Origin: JAJXZJ01 sp050012855
Lineage (GTDB): Bacteria; Verrucomicrobiota; Verrucomicrobiia; Limisphaerales; J093
Length of the DNA: 64,000 bases
Reading direction: 5' to 3'
NCBI GenBank assembly: GCA_050012855.1
Contig: JBEKGJ010000021.1
Span: forward strand, 11,411 to 75,410
The notes below the pieces were generated by a model. That model made no database searches, was not told the DNA's origin, and worked only from the letters and a program-made list of their open reading frames with translations. Made by a program: the position numbers and the translations under genes. Shown in pieces: positions 34,203-45,900 of the stretch. How positions within the stretch are numbered: the first letter of the stretch is position 1; each line of letters starts with the position of its first letter.

Positions 34203-36428
34203 ATGGCAACCTTGCTTGACCGTATGAAAAAGCTGATTTCTCGAATGAAGCCGGCGACGGAATGGTCGCAGGCGAAAATCTGGCGCCGCCAATCGCAGTT
34301 GCGCCGAGGGCGGGTCGGGTGGCTGGCCGTCATCATGGCGGGCTTCACCGTCGCGTGGGCGCAGGCGGATTTGCCGGTTTACACCGATCGCCTGGTCAAC
34401 GGCTGGCAGGACTGGAGCTGGGCGACGGTCGTGAAAACCAATGCGACGCCGGTGCATTCCGGGACGTCGTCCATCAAGGTCACGGCCGGGGCGTACCAGG
34501 CCTTGGCGATCCACAACAACGAGAATCTGAACGCCGCCTTATACACCAATCTGGTCTTCTGGATTCATGGCGGCACGACCGGCGGGCAAGCGTTGCAGGT
34601 GACCGCGCTGGCCAACGGTCAGGCGCTGACGCCGGTGCCGATCAGTGCGCCCGTCGCCAACGCCTGGCAGATGCGAACGGTAAGCCTCGCGGCACTGGGA
34701 GTCGCCGGGCGCACGAACCTAAACGGGTTTTGGATTCAGAACCGCACCGGCGGATCGCTCGCGCCGTTTTATCTCGACGACGTCCAGCTCCTCGCCGCCC
34801 CGGCGCCCGCCACGGTTCATCTGACGGCGAAGGCCGCGCCGACGCTCCGCGCCGTGGACGGACGTTGGGCCGGCCTCAATACCGCGGTGTGGGACGGCGA
34901 GCTCGACACGCCCGCCACGCTCAGCCTGCTCCAGGAAATGGGCGCGCTCGCGCTGCGTTTTCCCGGCGGTTCACTTGCCGACGAGTATCATTGGCAGTCG
35001 GACACCAGCGGCACGAACACCTGGCAATGGGCCACGTCCTTCGACCACTTTGCGCATCTGGCGACGAATCTCGGCGCGCAGGTGTTTCTCACGGCCAATT
35101 ATGGCACGGGCACGCCGGCCGAGGCCGCGGCCTGGGTGCGCTACGCGAATGTCACCCGCGGCAGCGGCATTCGCTACTGGGAAATCGGCAACGAGGTGTA
35201 TGGTACCTGGGAAACCGACACCACCCCCCGTCCGCACGACCCGTTCACCTATGCGCAGCGCGTGATGGATTATGCCGCGCAGATGAAGGCGGCGGACCCG
35301 ACGATCAAGATCGGCGTGGTGGTGACCCCCGGCGAAACCAATTACGACAACGGTTATCACGATCATCCGGCCGTCAATCCGCGCACCGGGCAGACCGTCT
35401 ATGGCTGGACGCCGGTGCTGCTGGCGACGTTGCGAAGCCTCGGGGTGACGCCGGATTTCGTCGTTCACCACCGCTATCCGCAGTGGAGCGGCGTTGAAAG
35501 CGATCCGTTGCTGCTGCAGGACTCGGTCGGCTGGGCGGCTGACGCCGCCGATCTGCGCCAGCAGCTCAAGGACTACCTCGGCGCCGGCGCGAGTGGCGTG
35601 GAACTTGTCTGCACGGAGAACAATTCCGTTTCCTCCGGCCCCGGCAAACAGACCACCAGCCTCGTCAACGCGCTCTATCTGGCGGACAGTTTCGGCCAGC
35701 TCATGCAAACGGAATTCAATGCGCTGGTCTGGTGGGATCTGCGGAACGGTGCCGATTCGGGCAACAACAACGACGCTTCGCTCTACGGCTGGCGGCTGTA
35801 CGGCGATTATGGGATCACGGCGGGAACGGCGCGCTACCCGGTGTTTTATGGCGCCAAATTGCTCCAGCATTTCGCCCGGCCCGGCGATGGCGTGGTCGCG
35901 GCCTCGACCGACTATCCGCTGCTCGCCGCCTATGCCACGCGGCACGCCGATGGCGCGCTGGCGCTGTTGGTCATCAACAAGGATCCCGGATTGACGATGA
36001 ACACGGCGATCACCCTCGCCAGTTTCCAGCCCGCCACGCCGGCGACTGTGTGGTCGTTCGGCATTCCGCAGGATGACGCCGGGCAGACGGGGGGCGGAAC
36101 GACCGATCTCACGAAAACCGCGTTGAACGGGGTAGCGGCCGGCTTCAACTGCCAGTTCCCGCCGTACTCGCTCACGGTTCTGGTCCTGCCGCCCGCCGCG
36201 CCGACGCTGACGATTTCCTCCGTTCCGTGGGCGCCGGCGGAACAAGTCGTTCTCCAACTTGCCGGTCAGCCGGGCGCGCGGTACGTGACCGAGGTTTCGA
36301 CCGATCTCAAGCAGTGGTCGCCGGTCGCGACCAACACGCTGACCGGCGGGACCGCCACCCTCACGAATGCCGTGCCGGCGGGGGTGAGCGCGACCTGCTG
36401 GCGGACTGTCTGGCTTCCGCTGGAGTAA
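34203..36428 (+). CDS. Secreted GH-A clan glycosidase, alpha-L-arabinofuranosidase-like (GH51/GH39 type)
   Basis: A 741-aa exported protein with a basic leader and signal sequence (VGWLAVIMAGFTVAWAQA). A jelly-roll carbohydrate-binding domain (about 45-200, NGWQDWSWATVVKTNATPVH) precedes a TIM barrel with WAGLNTAVWDGELDTPAT, the GH51-like LRFPGGSLADEYHW, the acid/base motif RYWEIGNEVYGTWE and a candidate nucleophile in ELVCTENNS. The combination of FPGGS and EIGNE points to the arabinofuranosidase side of clan GH-A; the exact family needs a profile search. A beta-sandwich follows the barrel. The tail (PGARYVTEVSTDLKQWSPVA) is the shared C-terminal module. It probably acts on plant or algal polysaccharides outside the cell. 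ATG 34224 and 34245 are alternative starts. Confidence 0.78.
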   Translation: MATLLDRMKKLISRMKPATEWSQAKIWRRQSQLRRGRVGWLAVIMAGFTVAWAQADLPVYTDRLVNGWQDWSWATVVKTNATPVHSGTSSIKVTAGAYQALAIHNNENLNAALYTNLVFWIHGGTTGGQALQVTALANGQALTPVPISAPVANAWQMRTVSLAALGVAGRTNLNGFWIQNRTGGSLAPFYLDDVQLLAAPAPATVHLTAKAAPTLRAVDGRWAGLNTAVWDGELDTPATLSLLQEMGALALRFPGGSLADEYHWQSDTSGTNTWQWATSFDHFAHLATNLGAQVFLTANYGTGTPAEAAAWVRYANVTRGSGIRYWEIGNEVYGTWETDTTPRPHDPFTYAQRVMDYAAQMKAADPTIKIGVVVTPGETNYDNGYHDHPAVNPRTGQTVYGWTPVLLATLRSLGVTPDFVVHHRYPQWSGVESDPLLLQDSVGWAADAADLRQQLKDYLGAGASGVELVCTENNSVSSGPGKQTTSLVNALYLADSFGQLMQTEFNALVWWDLRNGADSGNNNDASLYGWRLYGDYGITAGTARYPVFYGAKLLQHFARPGDGVVAASTDYPLLAAYATRHADGALALLVINKDPGLTMNTAITLASFQPATPATVWSFGIPQDDAGQTGGGTTDLTKTALNGVAAGFNCQFPPYSLTVLVLPPAAPTLTISSVPWAPAEQVVLQLAGQPGARYVTEVSTDLKQWSPVATNTLTGGTATLTNAVPAGVSATCWRTVWLPLE

Positions 36429-36766
36429 GCCGGGAACCGGGTTGACGGTTTTTGCGGAATCACGCTGAAAAACAGGCCCGCCATCCATTGTGGGCCTCCG
36501 GCCAGTCTCCCCGGCAAGGCCAACGGCCCCAAGGTCCAGTTCAACCCCGGGTATGTCACTGTCCTCAAGTTCGGAGTTTCAAGAGCGGATCGCGGGTGGT
36601 TTTTCGAACGCACAGGGGCAATCGGTCTTGCCGGGGGGCGGGTTCGTGGCATATTTACTGCTCTTGTGGAAGACATTATTGCGGATGCAGCCCCGTCGGT
36701 GGACGGCCGGCGTAACCTGCGAAGCCCGCGATGCTTCACCAAAGCGTGAGTCGGAAAGGGTCGTGT
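36429..36766. other. Intergenic stretch upstream of the Ig-repeat gene
   Basis: About 338 bp. I see no gene. A short ribosome-binding site, GGAAAGGG, lies at 36752-36759 just before the next ATG. Promoter elements could not be assigned. Confidence 0.5.
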
Positions 36767-38590
36767 ATGAAACAAGGTGGTTTAATTGTTGGAAGACTGC
36801 TGCTCCCGGCAGCGTTGTTGCTCGTCACCCACATTCTCCAGGCGCAAGCACCCGTGCCACCCGCGCCACCGGTGCTGCCCAGCGTCGAGGTGTTGGCCGC
36901 CGATCCCACCGCGCTGGTGGGCGCCTCGTCCGGCGCCTTCACGTTTGTCCGGACCGGGGCCACTGCGGCGGACCTGATTGTCACCTTCACCCTGTCGGGA
37001 ACCGCGACGAACGGTGTGGATTACACGTTGGTCAAGGAAACGATCACCATTCCCGCCGGCTACGAAGCGGCGGACCTGGTGATCCAGCCCCTGGCGAACC
37101 CCGCCCAGCCCGGGAACAAGACGGTTCTGGTCAAGCTGGCACCCGGCGCGACCCCGCTCTTTGACCTAGGCAAGAGCAACCGCTCGGCGCAACTCAAGAT
37201 CATTGACAACGTCCTCGAGGAGCCGCTGCCCAGCGTGACGCTGACCAACCCGCCGGACGGCAGCACGTTCACCCTGCCGGTAGTGGTGCCATTGGGGGCC
37301 AGCGCCAGTGACGTGGACAACGACATTGCGCACGTCAGCTTCTTCATGGATGAGAACCTGGTGGGGAGCGTGACGAATGCCCCATATCTTTTGTCGCTGA
37401 CCAATCCGGCCGCCGGGACGCATGAGCTGTTTGCGAGGGCGGTGGATGTGACCGGGAAAGCCGCCCTGTCGGCGCCCGTGCACATCACGGTCGTGGCCCC
37501 CAACCAGCCGATGGTCAAACTGCTCAGTCCGACGAACGGCACGTACATCGGAGTTGGCGGCAACATTACCATCACCGGTGATGGCAGCGGCCTGGCACCC
37601 TATACGCTGACGCTCTTCGGCAACGGCAAGGTCCTGGCCAGTGCCACCAACACGACGCCGTTGACGTTCGTGGTGACGAACCTGCCGCCCCGTGAATACA
37701 ACATCAACGCGCAGGTGCGCGATGCGTTGGGGAAGACGGCCACCGCGGCGGCGACGGTTTTTGTGACCAATGCGCCGCCCGTGGTGACGCTGACCAGTCC
37801 GGCGAACAGCACGCACATCGCGGACGGCGGCAGCATCACCGTCACCGCGAACGGCAGCGGCCTGGCGCCCTACACGCTGACGCTCACCGGCAACGGCAAG
37901 GTCCTGGCCAGTGCCACGAACACGACACCGTTGACGTTCGTGTGGACGAACCTGCCGCCCGGCGAATACAACATCACTGCGCAGGTGCGCGATGCGGTGG
38001 GGCAGACGGCCTCGGCGCGGGCGACGGTGTTGGTGGCGCCGCCCGTGGTGACGCTGACCAGTCCGACGGACACGCACATCGGGGTCGGCGGCAACATCAC
38101 CATCACCGCTAATGGCAGCGGCATGGTGCCCTATACGCTGACGCTCACCGGCAACGGCAAGGTCCTCGCCACCGTCACCAACACGACACCGTTGACGTTC
38201 GTGTGGACGAACCTGCCGCCCGGTGAATACAACATCAGCGCACAGGTGCGCGATGGGGCGGGGCGGACGGCTTGGGCGGGGGCTTTTGTGACTGTGACCA
38301 ATGCACCGCCTGTGGTGACGCTGACCAGCCCGGCGGATGGTGCGAACTTCGCCGCCAACTCGACCATCCCGCTGGCGGCCACCGCCTCCGAGCCTGGCAA
38401 CAGCTTCGCGCAGGTGCAGGTGGCGTTTTACGCGGACGGGCGTCTCGTGGGCAAACCGGTCACACAGAGCCCCTACACGATGAACCTCACCGGACTGAAA
38501 GCCGGCACCCACACGATTCAGGCGGTGGCGACCGACCAATATGGGCAGATCGGACGGTCGGCGACCGTGCACATTTCGGTGAGCCAATAA
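36767..38590 (+). CDS. Secreted Calx-beta/Ig-repeat protein
   Basis: A 607-aa exported protein. Signal peptide GRLLLPAALLLVTHILQAQA. The first domain (about 35-135) is Calx-beta-like (FTFVRTGATAADLIVTFTLS, NGVDYTLVKETITIPAG), a calcium-binding beta-sandwich family. An Ig-like domain (PPDGSTFTLPVVVPLGASAS) follows, then three very similar Ig-like repeats of about 88 aa, each with YTLTLxGNGKVLAxxTNTTP and LTFVWTNLPPGEYNI, and a final bacterial Ig domain containing VAFYADGRLVGKPV. It is all beta with no catalytic motif, so an adhesive or surface-layer role is likely (inference). A good GGAAAGGG ribosome-binding site supports ATG 36767. A terminator follows. Confidence 0.85.
   Translation: MKQGGLIVGRLLLPAALLLVTHILQAQAPVPPAPPVLPSVEVLAADPTALVGASSGAFTFVRTGATAADLIVTFTLSGTATNGVDYTLVKETITIPAGYEAADLVIQPLANPAQPGNKTVLVKLAPGATPLFDLGKSNRSAQLKIIDNVLEEPLPSVTLTNPPDGSTFTLPVVVPLGASASDVDNDIAHVSFFMDENLVGSVTNAPYLLSLTNPAAGTHELFARAVDVTGKAALSAPVHITVVAPNQPMVKLLSPTNGTYIGVGGNITITGDGSGLAPYTLTLFGNGKVLASATNTTPLTFVVTNLPPREYNINAQVRDALGKTATAAATVFVTNAPPVVTLTSPANSTHIADGGSITVTANGSGLAPYTLTLTGNGKVLASATNTTPLTFVWTNLPPGEYNITAQVRDAVGQTASARATVLVAPPVVTLTSPTDTHIGVGGNITITANGSGMVPYTLTLTGNGKVLATVTNTTPLTFVWTNLPPGEYNISAQVRDGAGRTAWAGAFVTVTNAPPVVTLTSPADGANFAANSTIPLAATASEPGNSFAQVQVAFYADGRLVGKPVTQSPYTMNLTGLKAGTHTIQAVATDQYGQIGRSATVHISVSQ
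37501..38300 (+). repeat. Three tandem Ig-encoding repeats of about 265 bp
   Basis: Units at about 37501-37770, 37771-38030 and 38037-38300 share long DNA identities, for example around AACGGCAAGGTCCTGGCCAG and ACGTTCGTGTGGACGAACCT. The near-identity at synonymous positions suggests recent expansion or gene conversion. Confidence 0.8.
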
Positions 38591-38616
38591 GGTTGCGAGT
38601 TGGGTGGGGGTGGATC

Positions 38617-38657
38617 GCGGCCGGGCGTGGTGTCGAAGCGCGCTCCCGGCCGCTTTT
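38617..38657 (+). terminator. Probable intrinsic terminator after the Ig-repeat gene
   Basis: GCGGCCGGG at 38617-38625 pairs with CCCGGCCGC at 38645-38653, followed by TTTTGT. The loop is 19 nt. It lies 27 nt after the stop codon. Confidence 0.75.
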
Positions 38658-38778
38658 GTCTGGCGGAAGCCTGGCCCGGTGTCGCGGCTTTGCAGCGACG
38701 TTTTTATCGGTTGGTTTGGATCCCTTGAGGCGACCTGAGTCCGGCTCAGTCAAGGCACTACATCTCTGAGGGTTGACC

Positions 38779-39669
38779 ATGCATACTCACAAAATAGCGC
38801 CTCCGGTGAGGCATCGAAATTCACATCGAGGCAACGGCCTGTTCGGGGAGTGGCGATCGCGGTTGATGCCGGCCAGCTTCGTGGCCGGCCTGGCGGTGTT
38901 GTTGCTGCAAAGTGCGTGCGTCGGGTCGCACCCACAGCGGACTGCCGGCAGTTTGGCACCCGACACCGAATCCACCGTCCTGCCCGCGGTGATCACCGCC
39001 GACCTGGCGGCGTTGTTCACCGGTGTCAGCGACTTTACGGCCCGCCTGCAGGTCGAGCCCTCCGCCAAACCAGATGCGCGGTCAAGGCCTCCGCTGGTCG
39101 GCGCGTTTTCGGGGCAGAACGGCAGTTTGCTGTTCATCCCCGAGGGCAAAGGCAAACGGCGTGGTTTTCCTGGCGGGCGCGCCGGGGGGATGAGTTTTCT
39201 CTGGAGCAGCCAGTCCAACGCGGCCTTTGTCCTCAACGAACCGCTGCAAGGCTGCGCCCCGGTCGGGCCGGCCGCTGGTTTGCCCCGCACGGTGGTGGGT
39301 GAACGGAGACTGCTGGGTGAGGAACCGGTCAACGGCCAACCCGGTCAAAAGTGGCTCGTGACCTGTTCCGCCGGGAACACCGGTTCGAATGTTTTTACCG
39401 TTTGGTGTGCCCCGGCATGGAACAACATCCCGGTCAAGATTCAGTCCGCCGCCGGCTCGCCGGCCATGACGCTGGTGCTTTCCGATGTGCGGTTCCGGCC
39501 GCTATCGCGCAGCCTGTTTGTCGTGCCGGATGGTTTCACCCATTACGCCAACGAGGAGGCCATGATGGCCGAGATGATGCAGCGACAGAGCGCCACGATG
39601 AAAACCGACAGAATGGACGACCTGTCCGGGCCGATGTCGGGTGGCCGGGGTCACCGTCCGGCGCCTTGA
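38779..39669 (+). CDS. Exported DUF4412-like protein
   Basis: A 296-aa protein with a hydrophobic export segment (ASFVAGLAVLLLQSAC). A cysteine sits in a lipoprotein-like context, LLQSAC, but the -3 residue is Gln, so lipidation is uncertain. The mature part has LTGVSDFTARLQVE-like strands, GSLLFIPEGKGKRRGF, VFTVWCAPAWNNIPVKIQS and LSDVRFRPLSRSLFVVPDGF, which match the layout of DUF4412-like proteins with a LolA-type fold. The function of that group is not established. The last 40 residues are Met-rich (MMAEMMQRQSATM). ATG 38779 is preferred over a TTG six bases upstream. Confidence 0.6.
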   Translation: MHTHKIAPPVRHRNSHRGNGLFGEWRSRLMPASFVAGLAVLLLQSACVGSHPQRTAGSLAPDTESTVLPAVITADLAALFTGVSDFTARLQVEPSAKPDARSRPPLVGAFSGQNGSLLFIPEGKGKRRGFPGGRAGGMSFLWSSQSNAAFVLNEPLQGCAPVGPAAGLPRTVVGERRLLGEEPVNGQPGQKWLVTCSAGNTGSNVFTVWCAPAWNNIPVKIQSAAGSPAMTLVLSDVRFRPLSRSLFVVPDGFTHYANEEAMMAEMMQRQSATMKTDRMDDLSGPMSGGRGHRPAP

Positions 39670-39999
39670 CCTTATGGGGCTGGGAATCAAGTGATGAGCC
39701 AATTCATGCACCGCCATTTGTTCAGTCGGCATTTGCCTTCCAGGGATAAGGAAACTGAATTGGCCGACCCAGGTCGTTGCATCATGGGGAAGTGCTGCAG
39801 GGGTTGTGCTGTCGGCGGCCACTCCGCCCGGCGTTCCGCAACGGTATCGTCCCGTCCCAATTTCCCCGTCCGAACCACCCTTCGGGAGGCGCGGCCGCAA
39901 TTCCCCGGAAATCGGTATTGTTCGTGCTTGCGATGTCTGCCACACTATTGTTTTGGATTGAGGTGCGGGTGAAATCGTCGAGGAAGAGAGTGAAGTTCC
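39670..39999. other. Intergenic stretch upstream of the giant CotH-domain gene
   Basis: 330 bp. No gene, RNA or strong palindrome recognised. It likely holds the promoter of the following gene. Confidence 0.5.
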
Positions 40000-42900
40000 A
40001 TGCATCTATCGCGAATCATGCTGAAAAGAATTGTCTGCTGGCTGGCGCTGCTGGCGGGTCCGGGTGCGATCGTGGCGCAAGTGCCCCTTCCGCCAACCGC
40101 CATTCCGGCCGGCACTGTGAACACGAATGACCTGGGTTTCCTCGTCCGAACCGTGGGTATTGACTGGCCCGGCGCGGGAGGCAACGCGTGGATGAACAGT
40201 GTGGCAAACATGGAGTTGGCCCTCGGGCCGGTCACCACCAACACGGGGCCAAGCCAATTGCCTTCGGCTGGCAACGCCATTGACCCCACGACCGGATACT
40301 ACGCGACCAACTGCGCCAACTTTCTCGGCAACAAAAACCCGCGCATCGCCTCCATGCTGGCCGAACAGGGCACGGGCACCACCGGTTGCATCATCCCGTC
40401 GGACTCCAACGGATTCTGGGTTCTGGACGCCAAGAATTTCGTCTATCCCTACATCAACTGCGACGCCAACGGACCGCCCACCGTCGGCAACGGCGTGTTC
40501 AATTCTCCGCAGTATCCGCACAACTATTTCCCCGGTGTTCCCACGTGTGCCGATCCGAACAAAGGCAATAATTGGGAAAGCATCGCCTGCTCGTTCATGG
40601 GCTACCTGTACCTGCCCGCCGGTTCCACCACGCTGAACGTGAACAGCGACGACGGCTTCCTGCTGCTGCTCTCGCCGCTGCCGAACCCGTGGGACGCCCG
40701 CGGTCTGGTCACGGTCGGCGAGTTCGATGGTGGACGCGGTTCGGCCACCACTACGATGAGCGTGAACGCCCCCCAAGCCGGCTGGTACACGGTGAGGCTG
40801 GATTTCGAGCAAGGCGCCGGCGGCATCGTCTGCGAATTGTTCTCCACCGACAGCGGCGGCAACAACGTGCTGGTGAACGACACCACCGCCAAGACCGCCC
40901 TGCGCGCCTATTCGACGCCCGACACCTTCCCCAACGCCTATCCAATTTCACTTTCGCCGGCGAATGGCACCCAATTCCCGCCCGACGCGCCACCGCAGAG
41001 TGTCAGCGTGGCCCTGCAGGATGGTACCCAGGACCAGATCACGAACATCCTCGCGGTCAAGATCAACGGTGTGGCCATGACGGCCTTGAGCGTTTCCAAC
41101 ACACCGAGCTTCACTCCCAACGGCCAGCCGCTCGGAAAAATCACCTGGGTGAGCGCCAGTTCCTCCGCGATGCCACCGCTGTCACTCAACCAGACGGTCC
41201 CCATCGAGGTTGATTATAAGAACTCCCAGGGCGTCACAACCAATCTCGTTTGGAACATCGTCACCGCGGGCACCAACGGGGTCTATCGCGAGCTTTGGCT
41301 CGACCTCAACCAAAGCCTGGGCAACACGCTCCTGGCGCTGACCAACACGTTGTACAATCCGGCCTGGCCCAACAGTCCCGATCCCGCCTACACCGAGGTC
41401 TTCACCAGTTTCCAAACCGGCATCAACACGGGCATGTCCTGGTACGGGCAGCGCCTCCGGACCTACATTGTGCCGCCCACGACCGGGGCTTACACCTTCT
41501 GGATCGCCAGCGATGACACTTCGAGCCTTTTCCTGAGCAGCGACCAGAATCCCGCCAACGAACAACTGATTGCGTATGTCGCCTCGGCAACCGGGGCTGG
41601 TCAGTTCAACGCCCAAGCCAACCAGCAGTCCGCTCCCATTAGCCTTGTCGCCGGACAGCGCTATTACCTCGAAGCCATCATGCAGAATGGCACCGACGGT
41701 GACAACTGTTCCGTGCAGTGGCAATTGCCCAATGGTATGATCGAGTCCCCCATTCCCGGCAACCGCATGGAAGTGGATTACGCTCCCTCGATCATTGTCC
41801 AGCCAACCAACACCACCGTCGTCGAGGCAACCCCCGCGAATTTTGCGGTTACAGTTTCCACCTTCAAGCTGCCCGCCTTCCAGTGGCAGGAAAACGGAAC
41901 CAACCTGGTGGGCGCGACAAACGCGACGCTGACGTTGTCCGCGGTTCCTCTGACCCTGTCGGGCGCCGGTTTCGATTGCGTGGCCAGCAATTACCTGGGG
42001 TCGGTCACGAGCCTGGTCGCGACGCTGACGGTGACGCGCGACACGAATCCCCCGACGCTGGTTTCCGCTTACAACATCGGCCTGACCAACGTGACGATCG
42101 GATTCTCCAAACCGGTCAGCCTGGCCACCGCCACCAACCTCGCCCATTACTCGATCAGTCCCGCCATCACGGTGCGGGGTGCCGCGATGGTGGATTCCCA
42201 GACCGTTGCGTTGTTCGTTTCACCGCTGTCGTTGGGCACGAACTATCTTGTGACGGTCAATGGTGTCCAGGATCTGGCCAGCTCTCCCAACACTATCGCT
42301 TCCAACTCGCAGATTAGCTTCGTGGCCAGTTCCTTTGCGCCAGCATCCATTGGCCAACCCTCCCCGAGCGGATCCACCACCTTCGCCGCCAATGGCCTCG
42401 ACGTAACCAGCGGCGGTGCCATCGGGGGAACGGCGGATGCCGCCCAGTTCAATTACCTCGTCCAGTCTGGCAATTTCGACTACCGCGTGCGGGTGCAGGG
42501 CCTGTCCCTGTCCAACCCGTGGGCCAAAGCCGGTTTGATGGCGCGCGCGGGGCTGGACCCGGGCAGCACTTTTGCGGCCGTCTTTGCCACGCCGAGCATT
42601 GCCAACTGCTTCTTCGATTCGCGGCCCAGCGAAGGAGCCGGCGACTCCACTTCCGGATCCTTCCCGGTGAATTATCCCAACACGTGGCTGCGGTTGAAGC
42701 GGTCTGCGAACCAGTTCACCGGCTATGCCAGCTTCGACGGAACCAATTGGGTGCAGTTGGGGACGGCTTCCCTCACCGCGAACCCGGTTTACCTGGGTCT
42801 GGTAGTGGCCAGCCAGAACAGCAGCGCGGCGGCTTTGGCGCAATTCCGGGATTTTGGAAACGTGGTTGGCGGCGTGATCGGCAACTTCATTCTGCCCTAT

Positions 42901-45900
42901 GAGCCGCTGGGGCCATCGTCGCGGCGAACGCAACTGGCATTCTCGGAGATCATGTACACGCCCGCCCCGCGGGGGGATGGCCTGAATACCGAATACCTGG
43001 AGATCTACAACTCGAATCCGTGGTGGGACGACATCAGCGGCTATCAACTGGCCGGCCAGATCCAATATGCCTTCCCGTCGAACACGGTCATCCCGGGAGG
43101 CGGGTTCCTCGTTGTCGCGGCAGCCCCGGCGGATGTGCAGGCCGCCTATGGAATCACGAACGTCGCCGGCCCCTACTCAAAGTCGCTCAAGAAGGGTGGA
43201 GAAATCCAACTGCTCAACGACGTCGGCGGGATCGTGCTCAACCTGACCTATACGAACAAGCTGCCCTGGCCGGCGGGGGCGCATGGCACGGGACATTCGA
43301 TCGTGCTGGCGCGCCCGACCTATGGCGAAGCCGACCCGCGGGCTTGGGCTCTGAGCGACATCGTCGGTGGCTCGCCCGGCGGTCCGGAAGCCTACCGTCC
43401 CAGCCCGCTGCGCAACGTGGTGATCAACGAGTTCCTCGCCAATCCGGCGGATGGACAGTCGGGTTACGTGGAGTTGTACAATCACAGCCCCGCGGCGGTG
43501 GACGTCAGCGGGTGCGTGCTGACCGACGATGCCACGACGAACCGGTGCGTCCTTCCGGCCAACACGGTGATCTCGGCCGGCGGCTATCTGGCGATTGACC
43601 AGGGCCAGCTTGGATTTGGCTTGAGCCCGGCGGGCGGTCTTTTGCTTTTCAAGAACCCGGATGGGAGCCGGGTGGAGGACGCGGTAACCTATGACGCGCA
43701 GGGTCGCGGAATCTCCGCCGGGCGGTGGCCGGACGGCGGGGACGATTTTTACCCGCTTGAGCAAACCACGCCGGGCGCGTCGAACGGTCCGATCCTGATC
43801 GGCGACATCGTGATCAACGAACTCATGTACCGGCCGATTTCGAACAACGACGATGACCAGTATGTCGAGTTGTTCAACCAGGGAACCAACACGGTGGACC
43901 TGGCCGGGTGGCAGTTTGTGGACGGGATCAACTTCGCCATTCCGTCCGGGACGGTCATCGCGCCGGGAGGCTACCTCGTGGTGGCGCGAAACCAGACCAA
44001 TCTCTTCGCCAAGTATCCGCAACTGAGCGCCGCGAACACCGTGGGAGATTTCTCAGGCAAGCTGCCGCATAAAGGCGGGCGGCTGGCGCTGGCGCGCCCG
44101 GACTATTACGTGACCAGCACCAACGGGGTGCCAACCACCAACTCGATTCTCGCGGTGGAGGATGAAGTGAGTTACCAGACCGGCGGGCGATGGGGCCAGT
44201 GGGCACACGGGGGCGGGAGCAGCCTCGAGTTGATCAATCCCAAAACCAATCACCGCCTGGCGTATAACTGGGCGGACAGCGACGAGACGGGGAAATCAGT
44301 GTGGACGAACCTGACGTTCACCGGTTTGCTGGACAATGGAGCGAACTACGGTAACTCGATTGACATCGTACAAGTGGGAATGCTGGACGTCGGCGAAGCG
44401 TTGGTGGACAACCTAGTGTTTCAAAGCGGCACCACGGGGCCAAACTTGATCCAGAACGGCGGCTTTGAAAACGGGATGCAGGGCTGGGAGGTGGAGGGTG
44501 ATCATATCACCTCGGGTCTGGAAACCTCCGCCGGTCTGGGCGGCTACCAAAGTGCGCAATCGCTCCATCTGCGCGCCACGGACGGCATGTGGACGGGTCT
44601 GAACTCGGTGGAAGCGGCCTTGACCGCAAACTCGCTGGGGTCAGGCGCGAAGGCCACGTTGAGCCTGGCCGGCCGATGGCTGCACGGCTCGCCCTTCGTG
44701 CTGCTGCGGGTGAGGGGCAACTGGATTGAATTGACTGGCGCGCTGCCGGTTCCTGCGAATCTGGGGACGCCGGGCCTGCCTAATAGTCAGGCAACAACCC
44801 AGCCCGCCCCGGCCATTTTCGAGGTGCAGCATTCGCCGGCAATCCCCGCGGCAAACCAGGCGGTCGTGGTGACCGCGCGCTTTCACGACCTCAATGGCTT
44901 CCAACCCAAGTTGCTTTACCGGGTGGACTCCCAGGTGAACCCCACTCCAGGCTATATCACGCTCGCCATGAACGACAATGGGACCGGCGGCGATGCTCTG
45001 GCGGGCGACGGCATCTACAGCGCAACGATTCCAGCCCGGGCCGCGGGCACCGTCGTGGCGTTCCTGGTGCAGGCGGTGGATTCCGCCACGGGAGCCAAGG
45101 CCGTCTTCCCCCAGGTTCTCAATGACAACTCCGGGCTGCCGCGCGAATGCGTGGTGGTGTTTGGCGACCCCATCCCGGCCGGCACCTTCGGGCATTGGCA
45201 CCTCTGGCTGACCCAGAACTGGATCAACCACTGGGTCAATCAGGCCGGACTCGGCAATGGCAACAGCGACGCAACCCTCGTGGATGGCGGCGGACGCATC
45301 ATCTACAACGTCGGCGGCCATTACGCGGGCAGCCCCTACCATCAATACACCGGTTCGCCGGTGGGCACCGTGGGTGGCATGAATTGGAAGGTCCCGGATG
45401 ACGACCTGATGTTCGGTTCCGCCACCCTGAACAAGCAGCACGTGCCGGGCAACGGGCCGCTGGACGACAACACGCTTCAGCGGGAGCAGGCGTCATTTTG
45501 GATGGCCCGGAAACTGGGGATGCACTGGAACTACCGGCGCTATTACGTTTTATACGTCAACGGAAACCGCCACGGCCCCCTCATGGAAGATTCGCAAACG
45601 CCGGATGGCGACATGATCAACGAGTACGTTCCGAACGACAACAACGGGTTTCTCTATAAGAACAACGGCTGGTTTGAGTTTCAACCCCTGCCGCCACTGG
45701 GTTCCGGTCTTGGCTTCGACAACCAGTCCTGGTCCACGCTGGATAAGTTTACCACCACGATCAACGGCGCGTCCGGCCAGCCCAAGCTGGCGCGTTATCG
45801 CTGGAACTATTGGATCCGACAGTACCCCGACTCCCCCAACAACTTCACCAACGTGTATGCGCTGGTGAATGCGGCTAATGTTTCTTCCAGCAGCGCTTCG

